Shown here: positions 48,535 through 57,202 of the stretch, one piece after another
How the letters are laid out: every line of letters starts with the position of its first letter
Numbering within the stretch: the stretch's first letter is position 1
NCBI GenBank assembly: GCA_035524315.1
Contig: DATKPD010000079.1
Span: 1-64,000 of the forward strand
DNA: 64,000 bases
From: BOG-938 sp035524315
GTDB lineage: Bacteria; Pseudomonadota; Alphaproteobacteria; Caulobacterales; Caulobacteraceae
Reading direction: 5' to 3'
Position numbers and translations under genes: made by a program
The notes under the pieces: model-generated
The model's database searches: none
Told to the model about the DNA's origin: nothing
Seen by the model: only the letters and a program-made list of their open reading frames with translations

Positions 48535-49829
48535 CAGCCCGCCTCCTCCTCGACCGCCTCCGGCAGGCGCGGCGAGACGCGCAAGGCGGTGATCTGGTTG
48601 CGCTGGCGGCGCAGCACCTGGAATCGGTGGTGGTGGAAGATGAAGGTCTGACCCGCCTCGGGAATGGTCTGGGCCTCATGGATCACCAGGCCGGCCACGG
48701 TCACCGCGTCCTCATCGGGCAGGGTCCAGTCCATGGCCCGGTTAAGGTCGCGGATCGCCACCGAGCCGTCGACGTTGACCGAGCCGTCGGCCTGTCGGCG
48801 AATGCCCTGCAGGGCCGGATCGTATTCGTCCTCGATGTCGCCGACGATCTCCTCGAGGATGTCCTCAAGCGTGACCAAGCCCTGCAGCGCGCCATATTCG
48901 TCGACCACCAGGGCGAAATGATTGCGCGCCTTGAGGAAGGCGTTGAGCTGGTCCTTCAGATTGGTGGTGTCGGGGATGAACCACGGCTCGCGCGCGATGG
49001 CGGCGATGTCCAGCGCCTCGGCCTTGCCGTCGGCGGCGCTCAAGGCCCGGGCCAGGTCCTTGGCGTGCAGCACCCCGATGATGTTCTCCGGCTCGGCGCG
49101 ATAGAGCGGCAGGCGCGTGTGCGGCGCTTCCAGCGCCTCCATCACAAGCAGGCGCGGCTCCAGGTCCGCGTCGAGCAATTCGATGTTCTTACGGTGGACC
49201 ATGATCTGCGACACGTCCATGTCTGACAGGTCCAGCACCCCGCCCAGCATGTGCCGGTCGCGGCTTTCGACCAGGCCTTCGGAGTGGTGGTACTCGACCG
49301 CGCCGCGAATCTCCTCGTGCGCGGCCAGTACGTCCTGCTCCATCGACAGATCGATGCCGAAGGGCTTCAGCGTCATGCGCACGATCCACTGCACGGCGAA
49401 GATCACGGGGCCGAACAGCCGCACCACCACCAGCATCGGCGCCGACAGATTGCGGGCCACGTTGTCGGAGTGGACGATGGCGATGGTCTTGGGCAGGACC
49501 TCGACGAACACCAGCACCAGCACGGTCATCACCGCCGTGGCCAGAGCCACGCCCCAGGCGCCGGGCACCGACTGGGCGATGAACTCGGTGACCATGGCCG
49601 AGGTCAGGATGTTGATGGCGTTGTAGCCCAGCAGCACCGCGCCGATCATGGTCTCCTGATCGCTCAGGAGCTTGTTGACGCGCTTGGCCGGCAGGTCGCC
49701 GTCGCGCTCCAGTTGGTGCATGCGGCCGCGGCTGGCGCCGGTCAACGCCGTCTCCGCGGCGGAGAACAGGGCCGAGACGAACAGCAGGGCCACGACCACG
49801 AGGCCGAAGCCCACCAGCGACAGGTTCAT
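48534..49829 (-). CDS. CNNM/CorC-type membrane protein with CBS pair (hemolysin family)
   Basis: 431 residues: an N-terminal CNNM domain with four helices (FVSALFSAAETALTGASRGRM, AVLLGYNAINILTSAM, VLVFVEVLPKTIAI), two CBS domains (about 190-310; MDVSQIMVHRKNIELLD, FALVVDEYGALQGLVTLEDILEEIVGDI) and the C-terminal CorC_HlyC domain. The family handles Mg/Co transport or efflux, though the old name is hemolysin. Start ATG 49829, nineteen bases after the aroB stop. Part of the aroK-aroB transcript. Confidence 0.9.
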   Translation of the reverse strand: MNLSLVGFGLVVVALLFVSALFSAAETALTGASRGRMHQLERDGDLPAKRVNKLLSDQETMIGAVLLGYNAINILTSAMVTEFIAQSVPGAWGVALATAVMTVLVLVFVEVLPKTIAIVHSDNVARNLSAPMLVVVRLFGPVIFAVQWIVRMTLKPFGIDLSMEQDVLAAHEEIRGAVEYHHSEGLVESRDRHMLGGVLDLSDMDVSQIMVHRKNIELLDADLEPRLLVMEALEAPHTRLPLYRAEPENIIGVLHAKDLARALSAADGKAEALDIAAIAREPWFIPDTTNLKDQLNAFLKARNHFALVVDEYGALQGLVTLEDILEEIVGDIEDEYDPALQGIRRQADGSVNVDGSVAIRDLNRAMDWTLPDEDAVTVAGLVIHEAQTIPEAGQTFIFHHHRFQVLRRQRNQITALRVSPRLPEAVEEEAG

Positions 49830-49848
49830 AACCGATTTCAAGCCTCAG

Positions 49849-50958
49849 CTAGGGCTCAGCGCCCTCGGCCAAAAGGAACGCCCGAACGGCTTCGCTGTCC
49901 ACGCCCTTCGCGACGAATGCCTCGCCGATGCGCTTGGCCAGAATGAAGGTCAGTTTGCCCGCCTCGGCCTTCTTGTCCTGGCCCATGTGGGCGATCAGCC
50001 GCGCGGCGGAGAACGGGCCGCCGGGGGCGTCGGACAGGCGGGTGGGCAGGCCGGCCGCGGCGATGGCCTTTTCCACGCGGATCGCGTCCTGCGGCGCGCA
50101 GTGGCCCAGGGCGGCGGAGAAGCGGAACGCCTGGGCGCAGCCCAGCGCCACGCCTTCGCCGTGCAGCAGAGCCTCGCCATAGCCGGTCTCAGCCTCCAGC
50201 GCGTGGCCGAAGGTGTGGCCGAGGTTGAGCAGGGCGCGCGCGGCGGCCTCCTTTTCGTCCTCGCCCACGATCTCGGCCTTCATCTGCACGCAGCGGCCCA
50301 CGGCGTGTTCCAGCGCGGCCGCATCGTTCGCCAGCACCCTGGCGCCGTTGGCCTCCAGCCATTCGAAGAAGCCGGCGTCGCCCAGCATGCCGTACTTGAT
50401 CACCTCGGCGTAACCGGCGCGCATTTCGCGGGCGGGCAGGGTGGACAGCACGTCCAGGTCGGCCAGCACCAGGCGCGGCTGGTGAAAGGCGCCGATCAGG
50501 TTCTTGCCCCGCGGGGTGTCGATGGCGGTCTTGCCGCCGACTGAGGAATCCACCTGGGCCAAAAGGGTGGTCGGAATCTGGACGAAATCGACGCCGCGCT
50601 TGTAGATCGACGCCGCGAAGCCGGCCAGATCGCCCACCACCCCGCCGCCGAACGCGGTGATCACATCGCCTCGGTCCAGGCCCAGTCGCAGCAGCCGGTC
50701 GGACAGGTCCGACAGCCCGTCCCAGCTCTTGGTCTGCTCGCCGGGCTCGATCTGGATGAACTCGGCGGCGATGCCCGCTTCCAGCAGGGCTGCCTCCAGC
50801 CGCACGCCGTGGCGCGCGCGAACAGTGCTGTCGCACACCACCGCCGTGCGCCCGCGCGGCAGCAGCGGCTTCATCAGCGTCCCGGCCCGGTCGATCAGGC
50901 CCGGCTCGATCAGCACGTCGTAGGACCGGGCGCCCAGGCCCACATTGACCTTGGCCAT
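49849..50958 (-). CDS. aroB: 3-dehydroquinate synthase
   Basis: Second step of the shikimate pathway: converts DAHP to 3-dehydroquinate using NAD and a divalent metal. Motifs: GEQTKSWDGL, FGGGVVGDLAGFAASIYKRGVDFVQIPTTLLAQVDSSVGGKTAID, GYAEVIKYGML (metal-binding Glu), and GHTFGHALE and GEGVALG for the His ligands. The 369-residue length is standard. The start shares one base with the aroK stop. Confidence 0.95.
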   Translation of the reverse strand: MAKVNVGLGARSYDVLIEPGLIDRAGTLMKPLLPRGRTAVVCDSTVRARHGVRLEAALLEAGIAAEFIQIEPGEQTKSWDGLSDLSDRLLRLGLDRGDVITAFGGGVVGDLAGFAASIYKRGVDFVQIPTTLLAQVDSSVGGKTAIDTPRGKNLIGAFHQPRLVLADLDVLSTLPAREMRAGYAEVIKYGMLGDAGFFEWLEANGARVLANDAAALEHAVGRCVQMKAEIVGEDEKEAAARALLNLGHTFGHALEAETGYGEALLHGEGVALGCAQAFRFSAALGHCAPQDAIRVEKAIAAAGLPTRLSDAPGGPFSAARLIAHMGQDKKAEAGKLTFILAKRIGEAFVAKGVDSEAVRAFLLAEGAEP

Positions 50959-51515
50959 CAGTCCGCTCCCGCCAGCTTGAGCCGGCGCAGCGCCGTCACG
51001 ATCGCCTCGACCGTGGCCTGGTGCGGCCCGTCGCCGCTCTCCACCGTAAGGTCAGCCTGGCGATAGGCCGCCTCACGCTTCTCCAGCAAGTCCTGCAGCA
51101 CCTCGCGCGGGTCCTTGCCCCGCAGCAGGGGCCGGTGGCTCTTGCGCGCCACGCGCCGGGCCAGCACCTCGGGCGAGGCCTTGAGCCATACCGAAACCGC
51201 GTTGCGTCCCACCAGTTCGCGCGTCTCGGCGTCGGTGAAGGCGCCGCCGCCGGTGGCCAGGACGTGCGGCGGCTGGTCGAGCAGGCGCGCGATCACCCGC
51301 CGTTCTCCCTCGCGGAAGGCCGCCTCGCCGCGTTCGTCGAAGATCTCGGCGATGGTGCGCCCGGCCGCGCGCTCGATCTCCTCGTCGGCGTCGAAGAACG
51401 GCATGCCCAGGGCCTCGGCCAGGCGCTTGCCCACCGAGGTCTTGCCCGCGCCCATTAAACCGACCAGGACGATCGTCCGGTCTTGCAGCGCCGCGTCGGA
51501 AAGTGACTTTTTCAT
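50958..51515 (-). CDS. aroK: Shikimate kinase
   Basis: P-loop kinase of about 185 residues that phosphorylates shikimate at the 3-hydroxyl. Walker A GLMGAGKTSVGK, shikimate-binding DADEEIE and GGGAF, lid Arg region RKSHRPLLRGKDP. Start ATG 51515 (MKKSLSDAALQDRTIVLVG). The first gene of the four-gene operon aroK-aroB-CNNM-TPR/GT41. Confidence 0.94.
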   Translation of the reverse strand: MKKSLSDAALQDRTIVLVGLMGAGKTSVGKRLAEALGMPFFDADEEIERAAGRTIAEIFDERGEAAFREGERRVIARLLDQPPHVLATGGGAFTDAETRELVGRNAVSVWLKASPEVLARRVARKSHRPLLRGKDPREVLQDLLEKREAAYRQADLTVESGDGPHQATVEAIVTALRRLKLAGAD

Positions 51516-51640
51516 AAGGGTCGCGATCTTTACACGATGGTCCGCGCCGCCGCCAAGCCGCGCGCGCGAAAGGCGCATCCGGCGCTGTCGGCCGCGCACG
51601 CTCGTGATTTAATACGGGAAGACGTCAGCCGGTGAATTGC

Positions 51641-53173
51641 ATGATTCGTTCGACCTCCGTGGGCCTGCTCGCCGCCGCAGGGCTTGCCGTCGCCTGGCCG
51701 ACCGTCGGCGCCGCCCAGGCGCAGGATGCGGCGCCCGCGCCCGCCGCGCCGGGTTCCGACGCGCCCGTCGCGACGGCGCCGCCGGCCGAGGTTGTAGCCC
51801 CCGTCACCACCGTCGCCCCGCCTGCGCCGGTCACCGCCTCCAGTCTGCGCGCGCCCGATCTGTTCTCGGCCTCGGCCGGCCGCACCGGCCTGCCGGACAC
51901 GCTGTGGGACGGCGCCTCGGCCGACCTGGCCCGCGCGGTCATGCCCATGGCCGGCAAGCCGATGAGCCCAGCGGCGACAGCCTTCGCGCGGCGCCTCTAC
52001 GCCACCGGCGCGCACGCGCCCGACGGCGCCGCCGCCGACGCCGACCTCGCCGCCGCGAGGTTGGCCGCTGTTTTGGCCTTGGGCGACGCCGCTGGAACCG
52101 AGGCGATGTTGGCTCACACGCCCGGCGTCGCGGCCAGTCCCGCCCTGTCGCAGATCGCCGCCGAGGCGGACCTGGTGCTCGGCCATGAGGACCAGGCCTG
52201 CCTGGTCGGCGACGCCCTCACCCAGGGCAAGGACCAGCCCTACTTCCGCCGCCTGCGCGCCTATTGTCTGGTGCGCGCCAATTCGATGGACGCCGCGCAG
52301 TTGTCATTCGACCTAGCCGGGTCTCAAGCGCGCGACGAGGTCTACCAGCGCCTGATGAGCGCGGCGCTGGGCGCCGCCGCGCCGGGCGCGGCCGACCTGC
52401 GCGATGGGCTGAACTACGCCTTGTCGAAGCATCTCAAGCTCGACCTGACGCCGGCCCTGACCGGCGCCTGGCGGCCGATCCTGGTCGCCATAGCCGCCGA
52501 TCCGGCGGCCGACCCCGCCTTGAAGGCCTCGGCCCAGGGCCTGCTGCAGCCCCCGGCCGTGGCCGCGCCGCCCGCCGTGGCCGCGCCGGTGCTGACGCCG
52601 CTCGCGGCCGGGGACCTGAAGAGCGCCCGCGCCGCCCGCGCCCAGATCGCCCGCGACGACGCGGCCGGGGCCACGGCGCTGGAACTGGCGCTGATCGACG
52701 CGGCGCTGACCGCCGCCGAGGGCAAGCCCGATGCGGCGGTGATGGACCAGCTGGTCGAGCGGGGCGGGGCGGGCGATCCGGGCGAGCGCCTGCGCGCCCA
52801 GCAGGCCGCCGCCCTCTACGGGGCCCTCGACGTCGGGATGAGCGGCCCGGCGCGGGCTGAATTCGCCGCCTTCGACCTGGGTCGCTCGCCCGCCTCCCAG
52901 GCGCGGCTGTTCGAGTTGCAGCTGGTCCAGGCGCCGGGCGACATGGCCCTGCTGGCCTTATGGCTGGCGGCCGACGCGGGCGTCGCCGGTCCGCCGCCGG
53001 TCGAGCGCGCCCAGATCGTCCGGGCCCTGATGCGCGCGGGCTTCAAGGACGATGCGCGCGCTTTCGCGGTGGAGGGGCTGGTCGGTCTGATCACGCCGCC
53101 GCCCGCTCCGCCGCCGCCGAAGGCCGCGACGGCCAAGGCCAGGGCGCCGGCCCCGCGCCGCCGCAAGCGCTAG
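51641..53173 (+). CDS. Secreted Ala-rich helical protein of unknown function (510 aa)
   Basis: Signal peptide (MIRSTSVGLLAAAGLAVAWPTVGAAQA) followed by an Ala/Pro linker and a long alpha-helical, TPR-like mature part (AVLALGDAAGTEAML, IAAEADLVLGHEDQACLVGDALTQGKDQPYFRRLRAYCLVR, with a likely Cys pair). The C-terminus is Pro/Lys-rich (PPPPKAATAKARAPAPRRRKR). No family recognised. ATG 51641 is used; GTG 51632 is possible. It lies divergent from aroK and three bases before xerD, so the two are probably co-transcribed. Confidence 0.65.
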   Translation: MIRSTSVGLLAAAGLAVAWPTVGAAQAQDAAPAPAAPGSDAPVATAPPAEVVAPVTTVAPPAPVTASSLRAPDLFSASAGRTGLPDTLWDGASADLARAVMPMAGKPMSPAATAFARRLYATGAHAPDGAAADADLAAARLAAVLALGDAAGTEAMLAHTPGVAASPALSQIAAEADLVLGHEDQACLVGDALTQGKDQPYFRRLRAYCLVRANSMDAAQLSFDLAGSQARDEVYQRLMSAALGAAAPGAADLRDGLNYALSKHLKLDLTPALTGAWRPILVAIAADPAADPALKASAQGLLQPPAVAAPPAVAAPVLTPLAAGDLKSARAARAQIARDDAAGATALELALIDAALTAAEGKPDAAVMDQLVERGGAGDPGERLRAQQAAALYGALDVGMSGPARAEFAAFDLGRSPASQARLFELQLVQAPGDMALLALWLAADAGVAGPPPVERAQIVRALMRAGFKDDARAFAVEGLVGLITPPPAPPPPKAATAKARAPAPRRRKR

Positions 53174-53176
53174 GCC

Positions 53177-54091
53177 ATGAGCAAGGGCCAGGACTGGGCC
53201 GAAGCGTTCCTGGAGATGATGGCGGTCGAGCGCTCAGCGGCCCAGAACACCCTCACCGCCTACGGCAAGGACCTGACTGACGCGCGCGCTTTCTTGGCCT
53301 CGCGCGGACGCGACCTACACGACGCCTCGGCCGAGGAGGTGGAGGCCTATTTCGTGGCCCTGGGCGAGCGGGGCCTGGCGCCCGCCAGCGCGGCCCGGCG
53401 CCGCGCGGCCCTGCGCCAGTTCTATCGCTTCGCCCTGGGCGAGGGATGGCGCAAGGACGACCCCTCGCGCCGGATCGACGCGCCCAAGGCCGGCCGGCCC
53501 CTGCCCAAGGTGCTGTCGCGCGCCGAGGTCGAAGCCCTGATCGCCGCCGCCTCGGCCCGGGACGGGGCCCAAGGCTTGCGTCTGGCCTGCATGATCGAGC
53601 TGCTCTACGCCTCGGGCCTGCGCATCTCCGAGCTTCTGGCCCTGCCGCTGGCGGCCCTGCAGCGCGACCCGGCCTTTGTCATCGTCAAGGGCAAGGGCGG
53701 CAAGGAGCGGCTGGCTCCGCTCAACGACGCGGCGCGCGCGGCGGTCGCCGCCTATCTGCCGGTGCGGCCGTCCTTCCTCGCCAAGGGGCTGAAAGACAGC
53801 CCGTGGCTGTTTCCCTCGCGCGCGGCCGGCGGGCGCCTCACGGCCCGGCGCATGGCCCAACTGCTCGATGAAGCCGCCGTCGCGGCGGGCGTCGACCCCG
53901 AACGCGTCAGCCCCCATGTGCTGCGCCACGCCTTCGCCACCCATCTGCTCGAAGGCGGAGCAGACCTGCGCGCGGTCCAGACGCTGCTGGGCCATGCCGA
54001 CATCGCCACCACCCAGATTTACACCCACCTGGCTGAGGACCGCCTGCGCGCCGTGGTCGAGCGCGGGCACCCCCTGGCCAAGAAGCGCTAG
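53177..54091 (+). CDS. xerD: Tyrosine recombinase XerD
   Basis: Chromosome dimer resolution recombinase of 304 residues. The SAM-like N-terminal domain has SAAQNTLTAYGKDLTDARAFL. Catalytic residues: Arg in SGLRISELL, Lys in KGKGGKER, His-x-x-Arg in HVLRHAFATHL, His in LLGHADIATTQIYTHL with the Tyr nucleophile. The length and motifs fit XerD rather than a phage integrase, and it looks intact, unlike the recombinase remnants near the left end. Confidence 0.92.
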   Translation: MSKGQDWAEAFLEMMAVERSAAQNTLTAYGKDLTDARAFLASRGRDLHDASAEEVEAYFVALGERGLAPASAARRRAALRQFYRFALGEGWRKDDPSRRIDAPKAGRPLPKVLSRAEVEALIAAASARDGAQGLRLACMIELLYASGLRISELLALPLAALQRDPAFVIVKGKGGKERLAPLNDAARAAVAAYLPVRPSFLAKGLKDSPWLFPSRAAGGRLTARRMAQLLDEAAVAAGVDPERVSPHVLRHAFATHLLEGGADLRAVQTLLGHADIATTQIYTHLAEDRLRAVVERGHPLAKKR

Positions 54092-54109
54092 GCGCGGTTA
54101 CCCTCGGCC

Positions 54110-55000
54110 ATGTCCCAAGCGCCCGACCTGATCGCGATCCGCTCCGCCCGTCTCTCGGCAGAGATCAACCCCTTGGGCGCGGAGCTGCACGCCCTGCGCG
54201 ACGCCGAGGGGCGCGATCTGATGTGGGACGGCGATCCGGCGGTGTGGGCGGGGCGGGCGCCGATCCTCTTCCCCATCGTCGGCGCCCTGGCCGGCGGCGC
54301 CTATCGCTGGCGCGGCCAGTCCTACGCCCTGCCCCGCCACGGGTTCGCCCGCCGACGGCTGTTCCAGCTAGTCGAACGCGACGCCTCTGGCGCGACCTTA
54401 CGCCTGGACTGCGACTCCGAGACCCTCTCGGTCTATCCCTTTCGCTTCCAGCTCGACCTGCGCTTCGCCGTTGAGGGCGCCACGCTCGAGGTGACGGCCA
54501 CCGTGCGCAATCTGGGCGACGCCGCCTCCATGCCGGCCAGCTTCGGCTTCCACCCCGCCTTCCGCTGGCCCTTGCCCTATGGCCAGCCGCGCGCCGACCA
54601 CCGCATCGCCTTCGACCATCCTGAACCGGCGCCGATCCGCAGGCTCGACGCCAACGGCTTGCTGCTGACCGAGGGCCTGCCCACGCCCGTGCACGGCCGC
54701 GACCTTCCGTTGACCGATGATCTGTTCATCGACGACGCCCTGATCTTCGACCGGCTCACCAGCCGCACCCTGCGCTATGGCGCGGGCGAGGGGCCACAGC
54801 TCCAGATCGCCTTCCCCGCCATGCCCGAGCTCGGCGTGTGGACCAAGCCCGGCGCCGGCTACCTCTGCATCGAACCCTGGCGCGGCTTCGCCGACCCCCA
54901 AGGCTTCACCGGCGACCTCGCCGAAAAGCCGGGCGTATTCATGGTGACGCCAGGCGGGGCGGTGGACTGCGCCATGTCCGTCACGCTCCTGGCGGGGTAG
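54110..55000 (+). CDS. Aldose 1-epimerase family protein (LacX-like, 296 aa)
   Basis: Galactose-mutarotase-like beta-sandwich: GAELHALRDAEGRDLMWDGDPAVW, APILFPIVGALAGGAYRWRGQSYALPRHGFAR with the likely catalytic His, and SFGFHPAFRWPLP with a second conserved His; the Glu-containing YLCIEPWRGFADP closes the site. Substrate is probably a hexose or sugar phosphate, not known. It follows xerD by eighteen bases and its end overlaps the convergent COQ4 gene by 20 bases. Confidence 0.85.
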   Translation: MSQAPDLIAIRSARLSAEINPLGAELHALRDAEGRDLMWDGDPAVWAGRAPILFPIVGALAGGAYRWRGQSYALPRHGFARRRLFQLVERDASGATLRLDCDSETLSVYPFRFQLDLRFAVEGATLEVTATVRNLGDAASMPASFGFHPAFRWPLPYGQPRADHRIAFDHPEPAPIRRLDANGLLLTEGLPTPVHGRDLPLTDDLFIDDALIFDRLTSRTLRYGAGEGPQLQIAFPAMPELGVWTKPGAGYLCIEPWRGFADPQGFTGDLAEKPGVFMVTPGGAVDCAMSVTLLAG

Positions 55001-55850
55001 ACGCCGCGCCGAGCGCTTCCGCCGGTGCGAGGCGCGCGAGCTCGCTGCCGTTGTGCTGGCCTCGCGCGGGTTCGTCATGGTTGGGTTTGCCGAATAGGCT
55101 GCCGCGCGGGCGCGTATGGCCCACCCGATCGGCGGGCGGAATGGACTCATAAATGCGCGGCGGCTTGGCGAGGCGCAGTCGGGTGCGCGCTGCAACGAGC
55201 GGCTCTCCGAGCAGGCGCACATAGTCCTCGCCCAGGAGCCAGGCGGCGTTGCGCCCGCGCACGTAGCCTTCGAGGATCGCCTTACGCACCGGCTCCGGCC
55301 TCCACGCGGCTTTGAAAGCGCTTCCCACGGCGATCAGGGCCCAGCCCAGCCCACCCGTCTGGGCGTAAGAAAAGGCCGCCAGGCAGGCCTCGCCAAGCGG
55401 ATCTCGGCCGTAGCCGGTCAGGACGTGCCAGATATCGTGTGTGTCGCGCACCCGTCGGCCGAACCACGCATGGGGATGGGGGATGTCGTTGCGTCTTGAA
55501 TCGAAGCCGCGGCGGCTCTTGCGAATGAGCTCCTGCGGCGAAAGGCGTTCAGTGGCCACGAACTGTCCATAGGCGGCGCCCACCGAGCCGTCCGCAAGCC
55601 GGGAAAGCCCTGGGAGATCCATCAGCAGGTCGGCCAATTCCATCCGCTCATAGGCCATACGTCCGCCGTCAGGGGTTTCCAACAGCCGGTTGTAGCCGCG
55701 GGCGACCGAACGTCCCGCAAGGGCGCGGATGATGGTGAAAACCTGCGCAGTGTCCTGCTTGTCGTCCATCAGGCGTTCGAAGGCGCGATAGGCCTTAGGC
55801 CAGTTCAGCCTATACCGGCGCTGCAGAGGGCTTCGGCGGCGGGGGCGCAT
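54981..55850 (-). CDS. COQ4-like ubiquinone biosynthesis protein (289 aa)
   Basis: Contains the COQ4 metal motif HDxxH-x11-E as HDIWHVLTGYGRDPLGE (about residues 147-163), plus the preceding AYERMELADLLMDL and the following AAFSYAQTGGLGWALIAVG. In yeast and mammals Coq4 is required for ubiquinone assembly and decarboxylation at C1; alphaproteobacterial homologues are presumed to act likewise. The start ATG 55850 gives a basic N-terminus (MRPRRRSPLQRRY). The C-terminal 40 residues are low-complexity. Confidence 0.82.
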   Translation of the reverse strand: MRPRRRSPLQRRYRLNWPKAYRAFERLMDDKQDTAQVFTIIRALAGRSVARGYNRLLETPDGGRMAYERMELADLLMDLPGLSRLADGSVGAAYGQFVATERLSPQELIRKSRRGFDSRRNDIPHPHAWFGRRVRDTHDIWHVLTGYGRDPLGEACLAAFSYAQTGGLGWALIAVGSAFKAAWRPEPVRKAILEGYVRGRNAAWLLGEDYVRLLGEPLVAARTRLRLAKPPRIYESIPPADRVGHTRPRGSLFGKPNHDEPARGQHNGSELARLAPAEALGAASTPPGA

Positions 55851-56193
55851 CGGTGTATCGACTCGGGCGTTTGAAATGACCTGACCGAAGCCATCAGGGG
55901 GCAAGTTGTCGCCAAGGCGTCCAACCTGCAAGCCGAATGCTCGACGTTTGGCCGGTGCTTGCGCATTGCGCTATTTTGACGCCGCCGATGCGCCTGCGAT
56001 CGCGCCAAACCGACAACCGAAAGCATTCCCTCGTTCGGCATGCACCTGTAGGTCTCCATCGCGCCGTGGCCGTGGTCCATGTCGGCCAACACGCTTGCGC
56101 CCGCGCCGTCCAGCGCTGCGCGCAGGCGACGGGGAGAAATCGCGCGCGCCGCTCCACGCCAGAGGCGTCGAAGCCTGGATCAGACGTTGCGCC
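55851..56193. other. 343-bp gap with no convincing gene
   Basis: Short open frames on both strands have Arg/Ala-rich, non-protein-like composition and no ribosome site. It lies upstream of the COQ4 gene and downstream of the transglutaminase, both on the minus strand, so it should hold the COQ4 promoter. No strong hairpin with a T-run was seen. Confidence 0.5.
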
Positions 56194-57186
56194 CTACTGC
56201 TGCTGTTGCTGTTGCTGCAGGATCTGCTCGCGGTGCAGTTCGAGCAAGGTGGTCGCCTGGCGACGGCGCACCGCGCCCGGGAACACCGGCTTGGTCAGGC
56301 GCATGAATTCGGGCTCGGCAGCCGTGGCGCGCGCCTTGCGCACCATCACGCCCACCACCAACTGGCTGTCCTGCTCGCCCTTGTAGACCCCGCGCGAAGG
56401 CGGCACGTCGGTATAATCGCGGCCCACGGCCACGGCGATGTGGCGCTCGCCGGTGATGACGTTGTTGGTTGGATCAAACCCGACCCAGCGCAGCGAGGGC
56501 AGAAAAACCTCGATCCAGGCATGGGTCGCTTCGGGATCGGAGCGGTCGCCCTCGGACCGGTCTGTGAACAGATAGCCCGACACATAGCGCGCCGGCAGGC
56601 CCCAGCTGCGGCAGATGGCCAGCATAATGTGGGTAAAGTCCTGGCACACGCCCCGGCCCGAAGCCAGGGCAAGGTCGATCGGGCTTTCGGCGGTGGTCAC
56701 GCCGGGCTCGTACTCGAAAGCGTCGTAGATCGCTTTGTTCAGGGCGATCAGGGCGCTCAGGGGGTCGCGGTGGCGCAGCGCGTCCAGGTCATGTTTCTGC
56801 ACGAAGGCGCGCAGGTCGTCGGTTTCGGTGGCGTAGCCGTAGGGCTGCAGGAAGTCGAAGCATTCGGCCTGGACGAACGAGGAGCGCAGCCGGTCCCATT
56901 CGCCTAGATCGAGCGCGGCGGGCCGGTCCAGGGCGGCCGAGGTCTCGACCGCGGACCGCGCCTCGATGCGCAACTGGCTGTGCGGCTGGGGCACGTCGAA
57001 ATGATAGACCGCGTTGCCAAAGGCGTCGGCGTAGGAGAACAGGCGCGCCTGAGGTTCGATCTCGACCTCGAACGAGACCAGCCGCTGCGAACCGCTCTTC
57101 TGCGGCTGCATCCACAGCTCCATCACGCTTTCGCGCACCGGGCCGGCGTAGTGGTATTCGGTAACGTGGCGGACTTCGAGCAGCAT
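56194..57186 (-). CDS. Transglutaminase-like cysteine protease family protein (330 aa)
   Basis: Bacterial transglutaminase N-terminal region (MLLEVRHVTEYHYAGPVRESVMELWMQPQ) and core with catalytic Cys in GRGVCQDFTHIMLAICRSWGLPARYVSGYL, His in ATHAWIEVFLP and Asp in WVGFDPTNN. The last seven residues are a Gln run. Such proteins travel with alpha-E and circularly permuted ATP-grasp proteins; they are proposed to hydrolyse or form amide bonds in a small peptide or protein tag. It lies 16 bases after the alpha-E gene. Confidence 0.9.
   Translation of the reverse strand: MLLEVRHVTEYHYAGPVRESVMELWMQPQKSGSQRLVSFEVEIEPQARLFSYADAFGNAVYHFDVPQPHSQLRIEARSAVETSAALDRPAALDLGEWDRLRSSFVQAECFDFLQPYGYATETDDLRAFVQKHDLDALRHRDPLSALIALNKAIYDAFEYEPGVTTAESPIDLALASGRGVCQDFTHIMLAICRSWGLPARYVSGYLFTDRSEGDRSDPEATHAWIEVFLPSLRWVGFDPTNNVITGERHIAVAVGRDYTDVPPSRGVYKGEQDSQLVVGVMVRKARATAAEPEFMRLTKPVFPGAVRRRQATTLLELHREQILQQQQQQQ
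56197..56217. repeat. CAG/CAA trinucleotide repeat encoding poly-Gln
   Basis: Seven in-frame CAG/CAA codons directly before the transglutaminase stop codon. Confidence 0.7.
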
Positions 57187-57202
57187 GGGTTTTCCTGGAG
57201 TC

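Noticed and set aside
55805..56157. Small minus-strand open frames between the transglutaminase and COQ4 genes
   Set aside because: No ribosome site, overlap with the COQ4 start, and no protein-like pattern.
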